From the NCBI GenBank assembly GCA_964562985.1, contig CAZLWE010000050.1:1-24898 (forward strand): a DNA stretch of 24,898 nucleotides, in the 5' to 3' direction. Position numbers and translations under genes: made by a program. The notes under the pieces were generated by a model. The model made no database searches. It was given only the letters and a program-made list of their open reading frames with translations, and had not been told where the DNA came from. Shown here one piece after another: positions 15,103 through 22,412 of this stretch; the first letter of the stretch is position 1, and every line of letters starts with the position of its first letter. Origin of the DNA: SHLQ01 sp964562985 (lineage in GTDB: Bacteria > Actinomycetota > Acidimicrobiia > Acidimicrobiales > SHLQ01).

Positions 15103-17064
15103 ATGACGAAAGTACAAGACGACCAAATCGAATGGCATCGGATTCTCGAGCCGGGTGAACTCAAAGAAGGCCGAGTTACGACGGTCGCTGTTGGTCGTCA
15201 GACCTTTGCGGTGAGCCACTACGAGGGCCAGTACGGATGTGTCGACAACGCCTGTCCACACCAAGGCGGCCCGCTCGGCGAAGGTTCCATCGAAAAGGGT
15301 TGGCTCCGCTGCCCTTGGCACGGCTACGACTACTCGCCACTCACCGGGAAGCCGCCGGGTGGCTTCTCTGACGCCCCGGCATGTTTCGAAACCGAGGTCC
15401 GCGACGACGGCGTCTGGGTGGCTCTACCCAAGCCCACGCCATTGCCTCGCACCGTGTCCGATGTGATGGTCGAGACCATGATCAACTGGGGCTTGTCCCA
15501 CGTGTTCGGCATGGTGGGCCACTCCAACCTCGGATTCGCCGATGCGCTCCGAAAGGCTGAAGGACGCGGCGAGATCACCTACATTGGCATCCGTCACGAA
15601 GGCGCGGCAGCCTTTGCCGCCACGGCATTCGGCAAGCTAACCGGCCGGCCCGCAGCATGCTTCGGCATTGCGGGGCCAGGCTCAACCAACCTCTTGACCG
15701 GCCTCTACGACGCCAAAGAAGATCGTGCGCCAGTACTCGCCCTAAGCGGTCAGGTTCCCTCCGACGTTAAGGGTCGCGGCGCTTTCCAAGACACCGACCT
15801 CGAAGGTGCCTTCGCCGATGTCTCGCGTTTCAGCGAAACCGTCCACGCCGGTTCGAACCACGCCGAGCTCGCAACGCTGGCCATGAAGACCGCAACCGTC
15901 GAGCGAGATGTTGCGCACCTGATCTTCCCCGATGAGGTCCAGCACCAAGCCGTCGATGAGGACACACCAGCGGGCGGCCCCGATGGCCGCATGGGTGTGA
16001 ACGAGATCGCGCCTCCCGCGGGCGAACTGCAACGAGCGGTCGACGCCATCGCTAGCTCCGAGCGCCCCATGATCATCGTGGGCAACGGCGCAAACGGCCA
16101 TATGGACGAAGTGCTCCAGCTCGCCGACGCACTCGGCGCTCCCGTAGCCACGACCTTCAAGGGCAAGGGCTTAGTCGGTGACGATCACCCCAATGGGTGT
16201 GGGGTGCTCGGTCGCTCTGGAACCCCCGTCGCCAGTTGGTTCATGAACGAGAGCGATCTAATCATCGTGTTCGGCGCGAGCTTTGCGAACCACACTGGCA
16301 TCGCCGAATACAAGCCGCTCATCCAGGTCGACACCGACCCGATGGCGCTCGGCCGGTTCCATCCCGTCGACATCCCACTCCAAGGTCATGTTGCGGTCAC
16401 GGCTAAGGCCCTTACGGACTCGCTGCCGGAGTCACGCAAGTGTCTCGACCTGCGCGACGAACTCAACGAACGCTGGTCGATTTGGCGAGCAGAAAAAGCG
16501 AGTCGAGTTAGCGACGATTCCGGACGTGGCATCGGATCGGCCGCCGTCATGGCTTCGCTCTCTCGTTTCGTCGACAAGGAAGCGGTCATCACGGTCGATG
16601 TTGGCAACAACACCTACTCCTTTGGCCGATACTTCGAATCGAGTGGGAGCCAAGACGTATTGATGTCGGGCTACCTGGGATCGATCGGCTTTGCGCTCCC
16701 CGCAGCGATGGGAGCGTGGGCTGCTGTTGGCGATAGTCGCCAAGTCGTCAGCATCAGCGGCGACGGAGGCCTCGGTCAGTACGCCATGGAACTGACCACC
16801 TTGGCCAAATACGAGATGAACATCACCCACATCTTGTTGAACAACAACGAGCTCGGAAAGATCTCCAAAGAGCAGCGAACCGCCGAGTGGGAAGTGTGGC
16901 AGACCAATCTGGTCAATCCTGACTTTGGGAAGATGGCAGAACTCTGTGGGGTTCACGGCTCACGGGTTACCGAGATCGACCAAATCGATGCCGCCGTCGA
17001 ACAAGCACTCGCCCACGACGGGCCCGCGCTCGTCGAGATCGTCACCGACGCATTCCTAATCTAA
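15103..17064 (+). CDS. Rieske [2Fe-2S] domain fused to a thiamine-diphosphate enzyme (pyruvate-oxidase-like)
   Basis: This 653-residue fusion has an N-terminal Rieske ferredoxin-type domain (residues 9-108). Its cluster ligands are all visible: Cys51-Pro-His53 and Cys70-x2-His73, in CPHQGGPLGEG and CPWHGYDY. From residue 113 there is a full acetolactate-synthase/pyruvate-oxidase-type enzyme. The Pyr domain has catalytic Glu166 in RHEGAAAFAA, the central domain spans about 300-440, and the PP domain has GDGG at 553-556 and NNN at 580-582, fitting the GDGx24NN diphosphate/Mg motif. AEWEVWQTNLVNPDF near the end is like pyruvate-oxidase-type proteins. The expected chemistry is decarboxylation of a 2-keto acid, with electrons possibly leaving through the iron-sulfur cluster; substrate and acceptor are inference. 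The start is ATG 15103 after a GGGG-type site. A 241-aa unknown follows after 22 bp and malic enzyme lies further downstream. It lacks a PoxB-like C-terminal membrane tail. Confidence 0.88.
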   Translation: MTKVQDDQIEWHRILEPGELKEGRVTTVAVGRQTFAVSHYEGQYGCVDNACPHQGGPLGEGSIEKGWLRCPWHGYDYSPLTGKPPGGFSDAPACFETEVRDDGVWVALPKPTPLPRTVSDVMVETMINWGLSHVFGMVGHSNLGFADALRKAEGRGEITYIGIRHEGAAAFAATAFGKLTGRPAACFGIAGPGSTNLLTGLYDAKEDRAPVLALSGQVPSDVKGRGAFQDTDLEGAFADVSRFSETVHAGSNHAELATLAMKTATVERDVAHLIFPDEVQHQAVDEDTPAGGPDGRMGVNEIAPPAGELQRAVDAIASSERPMIIVGNGANGHMDEVLQLADALGAPVATTFKGKGLVGDDHPNGCGVLGRSGTPVASWFMNESDLIIVFGASFANHTGIAEYKPLIQVDTDPMALGRFHPVDIPLQGHVAVTAKALTDSLPESRKCLDLRDELNERWSIWRAEKASRVSDDSGRGIGSAAVMASLSRFVDKEAVITVDVGNNTYSFGRYFESSGSQDVLMSGYLGSIGFALPAAMGAWAAVGDSRQVVSISGDGGLGQYAMELTTLAKYEMNITHILLNNNELGKISKEQRTAEWEVWQTNLVNPDFGKMAELCGVHGSRVTEIDQIDAAVEQALAHDGPALVEIVTDAFLI

Positions 17065-17086
17065 ATTCAAAATCTGAAAGCGAAAA

Positions 17087-17812
17087 ATGAAACCATTTAC
17101 ACCAGCCCCCGCTGACCTGAGCGCAACTCGAACCGCACTTCACCGCTTGGCCACCTACGTTGTGGCCCCGGTTCGCTATCAAGCGACCGGCCGATTCGGA
17201 CTTCGCGCGGCGCCGTCGGGCTTTGGCACACCAGAGTTCGACGGGCGACGGATCCGCATCCAAGGACGCGAGCTCATCGACGAGGCCGCCGACGGGTCCA
17301 GCCGCACGAGCCCGATCACTTCGCTCAACTCAGCCGCAGAGTTCCTCGGGACCGCCATCGACCCCGACACCGCCGCCGAGGGCGACTCACCAGCGGTTGG
17401 TGACGCCGACGCGGATCTCATGATCGACGAGCAGTCGTCGCTCTGGCTGGGGGAGTGGTTCGGTGCTGCCTTCGAAGCACTCGAACAAGTTCGAGGAGAC
17501 GAACTATCCGTCGATGCCTCCGAGCCGCAACTGTGGCCCGGCCATTTCGATCCCGCCATCGAAATTGGCGATGAGGATCACCGAGGCAGCTACGGGGCAT
17601 CGCCAGGCGATCACGCCATCGATGAGCCATACCTCTATCTCAGCGCCTGGTGGCCCGACCGGCTCAACCTCGACGCCGAAGACCCTAAGTGGAACTCCAC
17701 CACCTTCACCGGCTCGGTATTGCGCCTGTCTGATTTTCCAGAAGGAGCCGATCCGGTTGCTGTAGCAGCCGAGTTCTGGCGAGACGGACGAGATCGGTTG
17801 GCCGCAGGCTGA
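17087..17812 (+). CDS. conserved-looking protein of unknown function
   Basis: This 241-residue soluble protein is rich in acidic residues and tryptophan, with no signal peptide or membrane helix. The recognisable features are an N-terminal LHRLATYVVAPVRYQATGRFGL, a middle part with SSLWLGEWFGAAFEALE, then LWPGHFDPAIEIGDEDHRGS and EPYLYLSAWWPDR. The HFD, ExDxH and WW/DR residues look like a conserved binding site, but I cannot assign a family or reaction. It starts 22 bp after the Rieske-ThDP gene in the same direction, so the two are probably co-transcribed and it may serve that enzyme. The ribosome site before ATG 17087 is weak (AAAGCGAAAA), which fits translation within an operon. Confidence 0.75.
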   Translation: MKPFTPAPADLSATRTALHRLATYVVAPVRYQATGRFGLRAAPSGFGTPEFDGRRIRIQGRELIDEAADGSSRTSPITSLNSAAEFLGTAIDPDTAAEGDSPAVGDADADLMIDEQSSLWLGEWFGAAFEALEQVRGDELSVDASEPQLWPGHFDPAIEIGDEDHRGSYGASPGDHAIDEPYLYLSAWWPDRLNLDAEDPKWNSTTFTGSVLRLSDFPEGADPVAVAAEFWRDGRDRLAAG

Positions 17813-17843
17813 TCGCCCGTTTCGGCTGCAGGAGGCGCACAAC

Positions 17844-18239
17844 ATGGAACCGTGGGAAGAACTGACCCGCCAGCTTCGTGCCACATTGGCCGAGACGCCG
17901 CCGACGGGCGCGCCAGCGGTTGAAGGCGAAGCAGGCTTTGATGTCGGGGCGACCAGCGTCGATGTCGTCGTCGAGTCATCGGGGTCATCGGGGTCATCGG
18001 GGTCATCGGGGTCATCGGTATGATGGCGAGTTGATCATCGACTTCAACTACTCGTATCACCCGTCTTGTGTGTGGGGGAACTGGATCTGCCCGCTTCCGA
18101 ATCCGGAGGCTCGCCTGCCGGTAGCGGTGAGTGCTGGCGAAAGTAGCACGAGGCGGACGAAATTCGCCACGGCTACCGGTGCGAGCGGTTCAACTGCGGA
18201 GCGTTCATTCTCGACGGAGCCGAACACGACTGCTGCTAG
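17844..18239 (+). pseudogene. small broken gene with two frame changes; DUF1684-like motif
   Basis: The gene begins convincingly: ATG 17844 lies eight bases after AGGAGG, 31 bp past the previous stop, and reads MEPWEELTRQLRATLAETPP and onward. In this frame it runs through a serine/glycine repeat and stops at TGA 18021. One base out of phase, 18019-18141 then codes for GELIIDFNYSYHPSC followed by CPLPNPEARLPVAVSAGE, which resembles the C-terminal signature of DUF1684 proteins. Back in the first frame, 18147-18236 codes for the cysteine-rich HEADEIRHGYRCERFNCGAF and onward, ending at TAG 18237. Two small compensating indels around the tandem repeat at 17975-18018 would explain this. Intact, it would encode about 131 residues. 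It may be a recent pseudogene, a sequencing error in G-runs, or a slippage-controlled gene. Confidence 0.6.
17975..18018 (+). repeat. 9-bp tandem repeat (GTCATCGGG), about 4.9 copies
   Basis: Perfect head-to-tail copies of GTCATCGGG start at 17975, 17984, 17993, 18002 and 18011 (the last lacks one base). The unit is a multiple of three, so copy changes keep phase, but each unit has a run of four G where single-base slips could change frame. It encodes SSG repeats in the first frame and HRG repeats in the DUF1684-like frame. Confidence 0.9.
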
Positions 18240-18295
18240 TTGAAACTGTCCGGCGGGAAACTTGGTACCAGCGCGCTGCGAGAGTTACTTTTCCG

Positions 18296-19987
18296 ATGAC
18301 AACTACTCGGGGCGCACTTATGACGACGACCGATTCTTCGATCCATCACGGCCAAGACGTTCTGAACGATCCGCTACGCAACAAGGGCACAGCGTTCACT
18401 CTGGAAGAGCGTCGGCTTCTTCGTATTGAAGGCCAAGTTCCTCCGGCGATCGAGACCATCGAAGACCAATTGCTTCGTACCCGAAGCGAGTTCGACCGTC
18501 TCGAGGACCCGCTTGGTAAGCACATCTACCTGCGAGCGCTGCAGGACTCCAACGAAGTGCTCTTCTTGCGCTTCGTGAAGGAGAACCTGACGGACACGTT
18601 GCCGATCGTGTACACCCCGACCGTTGGTCAGGCCACCCAAGAGTTCAGCCGTATCTATCGGCGACCCCGCGGACTGTTCCTATCGTTCGACTCCCGTGAC
18701 CGGATGCGCGAGCAGCTCGAGTCGATCACCCGCCCGGTCGATGTCATCGTGGCGACCGATGGCCAACGCATCCTCGGACTCGGTGACCAAGGCGTTGGCG
18801 GTATGGGAATCCCCATTGGCAAGCTCAGCCTCTACTCGGCATTCGGTGGAATCGACCCGGCTCGGACCTTGCCGATCATGCTCGATGTCGGCACCGACAA
18901 CGACGAGCGCTTGTCGGACCGGTGCTACCTCGGGCAACGGTCCAACCGCGTTGAACAGGCCGACTATGACTCCTTCATCGAGCAGTTCGTCAAAGAGGTC
19001 AGGTTGCGTTGGCCCAACGTGCTGCTGCAGTGGGAAGACTTCGCCCAAGAAAACGCAACTCCGATCCTCCAACGTTTCCGGGATCGCATACTCAGCTTCA
19101 ACGACGACATCCAAGGCACCGCAGCGGTATCGCTCGCAGTGGTGAACAGCGCTGTCGAACAAATCGGATCTTCCTTCGCCGATCAGCGGATCGTCATTCT
19201 CGGAGCGGGCTCTGCCGGTTCGGGAATCGGATCGATGCTGGTCGCTGGCCTCCGCGATGCGGGGGTGGATGACCCTGAACACCGCCTCGTTCTTCTCGAT
19301 GCAGACGGTGTAGTGCATTCGAACCGAGACGACTTGCGCGACCATCAGCGCCCGCTCGCGCATCCTGAACATCTCACAACCGATTGGGTAGCCGAAGACG
19401 GAGAATCCGCACTGGAGGCCACCGTTCGACACTTCAAGCCAACGGTGCTGATCGGGGTGTCGGGAGTGCCGGGCTTGTTTACCGAGAAGGCCATCCGCTC
19501 GATGGCCGAGCACGTGCCCCACCCGATCATCATGCCTCTCTCGAATCCAACCAGCCGCTCTGAGGGTGTGCCGCAAGATCTACTCGAATGGACCGAAGGT
19601 CGTGCCGTCGTGGCGACAGGGTCACCATTCGATCCGGTGACGCTACATGGCGAAACCTTCACGATCTCCCAGTCGAACAACGTCTATATCTTCCCCGGGA
19701 TCGGTCTCGGCGTGGTCGCCGCCAAAGCAACAGCGGTAACCGACGACATGTTGATGGCTGCAGCAAAAGCGGTCGCCACCCCGGGCGGCACAGCAACGCG
19801 CTTTGATGGAGCTCTTCCTCCCCTCGGTGAAGCACCTGAAGTCAGTTTGCGCATAGCGCGTGTCGTTGCCCAAGTGGCTATGGATTCCGGTGTCGCCGAA
19901 GCGATGTCGCCCGCTGAGCTCGATCAACGGATTGAAGAGATCCGCTGGGAGCCGAGTTACACGGACATGGTTTCCGAATCGCACTAG
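18296..19987 (+). CDS. NAD-type malic enzyme (oxaloacetate-decarboxylating)
   Basis: This enzyme catalyses oxidative decarboxylation of malate to pyruvate and CO2 with reduction of NAD(P), in the cytosol. The protein is 563 residues from ATG 18296, or 555 from the second ATG at 18320, which has a GGGG site; both match the family length of about 560. From the first ATG: NKGTAFTLEER at 29-39 (family N-terminus), VYTPTVGQA with substrate Tyr106, GLGDQGVGGMGIPIGKL with catalytic Lys176, WEDFAQENA at 246-254 and FNDDIQGTA at 268-276 supplying metal-binding acids (Asp271), and the dinucleotide site GAGSAGSG at 303-310. IMPLSNPTSRSE and SNNVYIFPGIGLG follow. The large single-chain form resembles E. 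coli MaeA rather than the short MaeB-type enzymes. It lies downstream of the ThDP-enzyme cluster, and its pyruvate could feed that enzyme. It converges with the DUF427 gene. Confidence 0.95.
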   Translation: MTTTRGALMTTTDSSIHHGQDVLNDPLRNKGTAFTLEERRLLRIEGQVPPAIETIEDQLLRTRSEFDRLEDPLGKHIYLRALQDSNEVLFLRFVKENLTDTLPIVYTPTVGQATQEFSRIYRRPRGLFLSFDSRDRMREQLESITRPVDVIVATDGQRILGLGDQGVGGMGIPIGKLSLYSAFGGIDPARTLPIMLDVGTDNDERLSDRCYLGQRSNRVEQADYDSFIEQFVKEVRLRWPNVLLQWEDFAQENATPILQRFRDRILSFNDDIQGTAAVSLAVVNSAVEQIGSSFADQRIVILGAGSAGSGIGSMLVAGLRDAGVDDPEHRLVLLDADGVVHSNRDDLRDHQRPLAHPEHLTTDWVAEDGESALEATVRHFKPTVLIGVSGVPGLFTEKAIRSMAEHVPHPIIMPLSNPTSRSEGVPQDLLEWTEGRAVVATGSPFDPVTLHGETFTISQSNNVYIFPGIGLGVVAAKATAVTDDMLMAAAKAVATPGGTATRFDGALPPLGEAPEVSLRIARVVAQVAMDSGVAEAMSPAELDQRIEEIRWEPSYTDMVSESH

Positions 19988-20031
19988 CTGGCGGACTGGC
20001 CCGGCTGATCCTGATCCGCTGGCACCTCTCG

Positions 20032-20067
20032 CTGAGGCTGTGTCCAAAGGGAACAGTCAAGCCTCGG
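20032..20067. terminator. possible bidirectional terminator between convergent genes
   Basis: CTGAGGCT (20032-20039) can pair with AGCCTCGG (20060-20067), one pair being G-U, around a 20-base loop. It sits between the malic enzyme stop and the DUF427 stop, where a terminator is expected. The loop is long and there is no T-tract. Confidence 0.3.
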
Positions 20068-20748
20068 TCAGCCGACGGTTAGCTCGACCTTTTCGTCATA
20101 GAAGGCCACCAACCCGGCGATCGGGGTGATCGGAATGGTCGGGAAGTTGTAGCTCCACGCGATGTCGGTGACTTCTTCGCCATCAACGGTGGCGTTCCAG
20201 TACTCCGAGGTCGTGCCTTTGTATGGGCACCGGCTCTCGGTATCGGTGCTCGTGAGCAACGACCAATCAATCGATGCCTTGTCGAGGTAGTACCGAGGTG
20301 GGAGCCCGGTTTCGAACACGATCACCGAGCCGGGGGCGTCGGCGAGCACCGCTCCGTTGAGTTCGACTCGAACCGGTCGATTCGATCGAATGGCGTCGGC
20401 GCGGACATAGGGATTGCGAGGGTGCACGAACACCTCTTCCTCCTCCTCAAACCAACGGTCCATGGCCTGCCACGTAACCAGTCGGTGATCGGGTCTCGTG
20501 TCATCGACTGCCTTGAGCGCTTCGTCAGGCACCATGTCGGTGCGAATGTCGGCCAGCGGCACCAGGTACTTCGGGTAGTACGGGTGCTCCCAGTAGTAGA
20601 TGACCTTCGTGGAATCGATCACCCATTCGTCGCCGATCATCGCCCGGATTCGACGGGGACACGGCGTGGTGTGACCAGCCTCAAGGGGTGAGGGAGGGAA
20701 ATGGCCAGGTGCAATGCCGACGGCGGCCGGCTGATCAGAAGAACTCAT
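20068..20748 (-). CDS. DUF427 domain protein
   Basis: This 226-residue soluble protein carries a full C-terminal DUF427 domain (about 107-225): HPRNPYVRADAIRSNRPVRV, then VFETGLPPRYYL, CPYKGTTSEYW, IAWSYNFP and IAGLVAFYDEKVEL, all family hallmarks. The N-terminal part (about 35-70, IRAMIGDEWVIDSTKVIYYW and HPYYPKYLVPLADI) looks like a degenerate or partial second copy, as in the two-domain members common in actinobacteria. The biochemical role of DUF427 is not established, so none is assigned. The start is ATG 20748. It is separated from the plus-strand genes by a 47-bp palindrome 36 bp upstream of the start. Confidence 0.88.
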   Translation of the reverse strand: MSSSDQPAAVGIAPGHFPPSPLEAGHTTPCPRRIRAMIGDEWVIDSTKVIYYWEHPYYPKYLVPLADIRTDMVPDEALKAVDDTRPDHRLVTWQAMDRWFEEEEEVFVHPRNPYVRADAIRSNRPVRVELNGAVLADAPGSVIVFETGLPPRYYLDKASIDWSLLTSTDTESRCPYKGTTSEYWNATVDGEEVTDIAWSYNFPTIPITPIAGLVAFYDEKVELTVG

Positions 20749-20783
20749 AGGTGCTTTCTACCGCAACAGGGTTTCCATCACCG

Positions 20784-20830
20784 AAATTTGCGCGCTGCAC
20801 GGCAAATAGTGCCGTCGAGCGCGCAAATTT
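20784..20830. repeat. 47-bp palindrome (long stem-loop)
   Basis: Perfect 13-bp arms AAATTTGCGCGCT (20784-20796) and its complement (20818-20830) enclose a second perfect 6-bp inverted repeat, ACGGCA/TGCCGT (20799-20804 and 20810-20815), with an AATAG loop; only two base pairs between them are mismatched. It lies 36 bp upstream of the DUF427 start and abuts the tadA remnant. It could be an operator, a terminator or a small palindromic insertion. Confidence 0.85.
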
Positions 20831-21029
20831 GTAGTTTGGCCTCGTGGAACGCCCGTATTCAAAAGGTCGTCTTCGGTGCGGCCGACCTCGAAGCCGGAGC
20901 GCTGGCTCGGTCTACAACTTCGGCGTCGACCCTCGGCTGCGGCACACCTTCGAGGTGCAGCACAACGTCCTCGGTGACGAGTGCGCCCAAACCTTGAAGG
21001 CGTTCTTCGCCGGCCTGCGCGATTCCTAG
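20831..21029 (+). pseudogene. tadA: C-terminal remnant of tRNA adenosine deaminase, frameshifted
   Basis: The C-terminal third of a TadA-like deaminase is recognisable in two frames. First, NARIQKVVFGAADLEAGA (about 20846-20901) matches the family block NARIxRVVFGAxDPKAGA. Then, one base out of phase, GSVYNFGVDPRLRHTFEVQH, followed by VLGDECAQTLKAFFAGLR to the stop at 21029, matches the rest of the family C-terminus. The catalytic HAE and PCxxC zinc motifs are missing because the upstream two thirds of the gene are gone; the 47-bp palindrome occupies the break. TadA makes inosine-34 in tRNA-Arg and is usually essential, so an intact copy should exist elsewhere in the genome. Family assignment is from motif memory and is strong for the second half. 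Confidence 0.8.
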
Positions 21030-21107
21030 AGCTCAGGCCCGGCTCAGGATGCAAAGACCCGACGCCAGGTCACCTAAGTTGGGCATCTATCCAGGGGGAC
21101 CTTGAAC

Positions 21108-22412
21108 GTGACAGCTTTGCCGAGCACTCCAGAGATGTATGACCTGCGCATGTCCGAAGCGGCTCGCCCCCTGTTCGAAGGTGTGAAGGCCTTCATCGCC
21201 GACGAGGTCGCGCCGCACACCCACGAGTTCTTCCGTCTGGGCGAGGGCCGTGCTGAGCGCTGGGGCTACGGCGAGGGGCAACTCGAACTCCTTGACGAGC
21301 TCAAAGCCAAGGCCCGCGACGCTGGGCTCTGGAACTTCTTCCTTCCCGACGCAGAGACCGGCGAGGGGTTGAGCAATCTCGACTATGCCTATATCGCAAC
21401 CGAGCTCGGCAAGAACCCGATCGCGTCAGAAACGATGAACTGCAGCGCTCCCGACACCGGGAACATGGAGGTTCTCGAGCGCGTCGGCACCGACGAGCAA
21501 AAGGAGCGGTGGCTCACACCGTTGCTCGCAGGCGAAATTCGGTCGGCCTATGCCATGACCGAACCCGACGTCGCGTCGTCGGATGCGAAGCAGATCTCGT
21601 GCCAGGCCATCAAGGACGGCGACGAATGGGTGATCACCGGGGAGAAGTACTACATCTCCGGCGCTGGCGACCCTCGCTGCAAGATCATGATCGTGATGCT
21701 CCAGACCAACCCCGACGGTCCGGCTCACCAACGCCAGTCGCAAATTCTCGTGCCAACCGATGCGGAGGGCTACGAGATCCTCGGACCGATGCACGTCTTT
21801 GGAACCGACGACGCTCCGCACGGTCATATGCACATTCGTTTCAACGACGTGCGTGTGCCGGCATCGAATATGTTGCTAGGGGAGGGGCGCGGCTTCGAGA
21901 TCTCTCAGCTGCGTCTTGGCCCGGGCCGTATCCATCACTGCATGCGTTCCATCGGTGCGGCGGAGCGGGCGCTCGATCTCACGTTGCAACGTGGCCTAAG
22001 TCGCGAGGCGTTCGGCAAACCGATCGCATATCTGGGCAAGAACGTCGAAATGGTTGCGAAGGCTCGCATCGATATCGAAGCCATGCGCCGGATGGTCCTA
22101 ACTGCAGCCAAGGCCATGGACGAACTCGGAAACGCCGAAGCTCGCGTGTGGATCAGCGCGGTCAAGGCCATGGTGCCGATTCGAGTGTGCGAGATCATCG
22201 ACGAGGCGATTCAGGTGCACGGTGGGGCGGGCATATCCCAGTGGACACCCCTTACCGAAATGTACGCCGGGCAACGAACACTGCGCCTGGCCGACGGACC
22301 CGACGAGGTGCATTGGCACGTGGTCGGTCGCGCTGAATTGCGGGCCCGAGAAGCCGCCGGAGTCGATTACGACCCCAAGCGTGACTTCTACACCTCGCAG
22401 CAAACACCATGA
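21108..22412 (+). CDS. acyl-CoA dehydrogenase, ACAD10/11-like
   Basis: This FAD flavoenzyme of 434 residues introduces a 2,3-double bond into acyl-CoA and passes electrons to ETF. Visible family blocks are YAMTEPDVASSDA (148-160, flavin/substrate strand), WVITGEKYYISGAGD, LGPGRIHHCMRSIGAAERAL, REAFGKPI, and QVHGGAGISQWTPL near the C-terminus. Where most ACADs carry the catalytic Glu there is ADGPDEVHW, as in the ACAD10/11 branch and related bacterial proteins, suggesting Asp as the base. I chose GTG 21108 because AGGGGG at 21093-21098 is nine bases away; a TTG at 21102 is too close. The gene overlaps the next one by four bases (ATGA), so they are translationally coupled. The pairing with an APH-type kinase supports a role in hydroxy-acid or unusual fatty-acid breakdown. 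Confidence 0.93.
   Translation: MTALPSTPEMYDLRMSEAARPLFEGVKAFIADEVAPHTHEFFRLGEGRAERWGYGEGQLELLDELKAKARDAGLWNFFLPDAETGEGLSNLDYAYIATELGKNPIASETMNCSAPDTGNMEVLERVGTDEQKERWLTPLLAGEIRSAYAMTEPDVASSDAKQISCQAIKDGDEWVITGEKYYISGAGDPRCKIMIVMLQTNPDGPAHQRQSQILVPTDAEGYEILGPMHVFGTDDAPHGHMHIRFNDVRVPASNMLLGEGRGFEISQLRLGPGRIHHCMRSIGAAERALDLTLQRGLSREAFGKPIAYLGKNVEMVAKARIDIEAMRRMVLTAAKAMDELGNAEARVWISAVKAMVPIRVCEIIDEAIQVHGGAGISQWTPLTEMYAGQRTLRLADGPDEVHWHVVGRAELRAREAAGVDYDPKRDFYTSQQTP

Noticed and set aside
17975..18018. CRISPR-like array
   Set aside because: The repeat is a 9-bp head-to-tail unit without spacers; it is a minisatellite inside a gene.
18131..18295. Longer N-terminus for the malic enzyme
   Set aside because: The added residues are Arg/Ser-rich and overlap the remnant of another gene; the family N-terminus begins shortly after the ATGs at 18296 and 18320.
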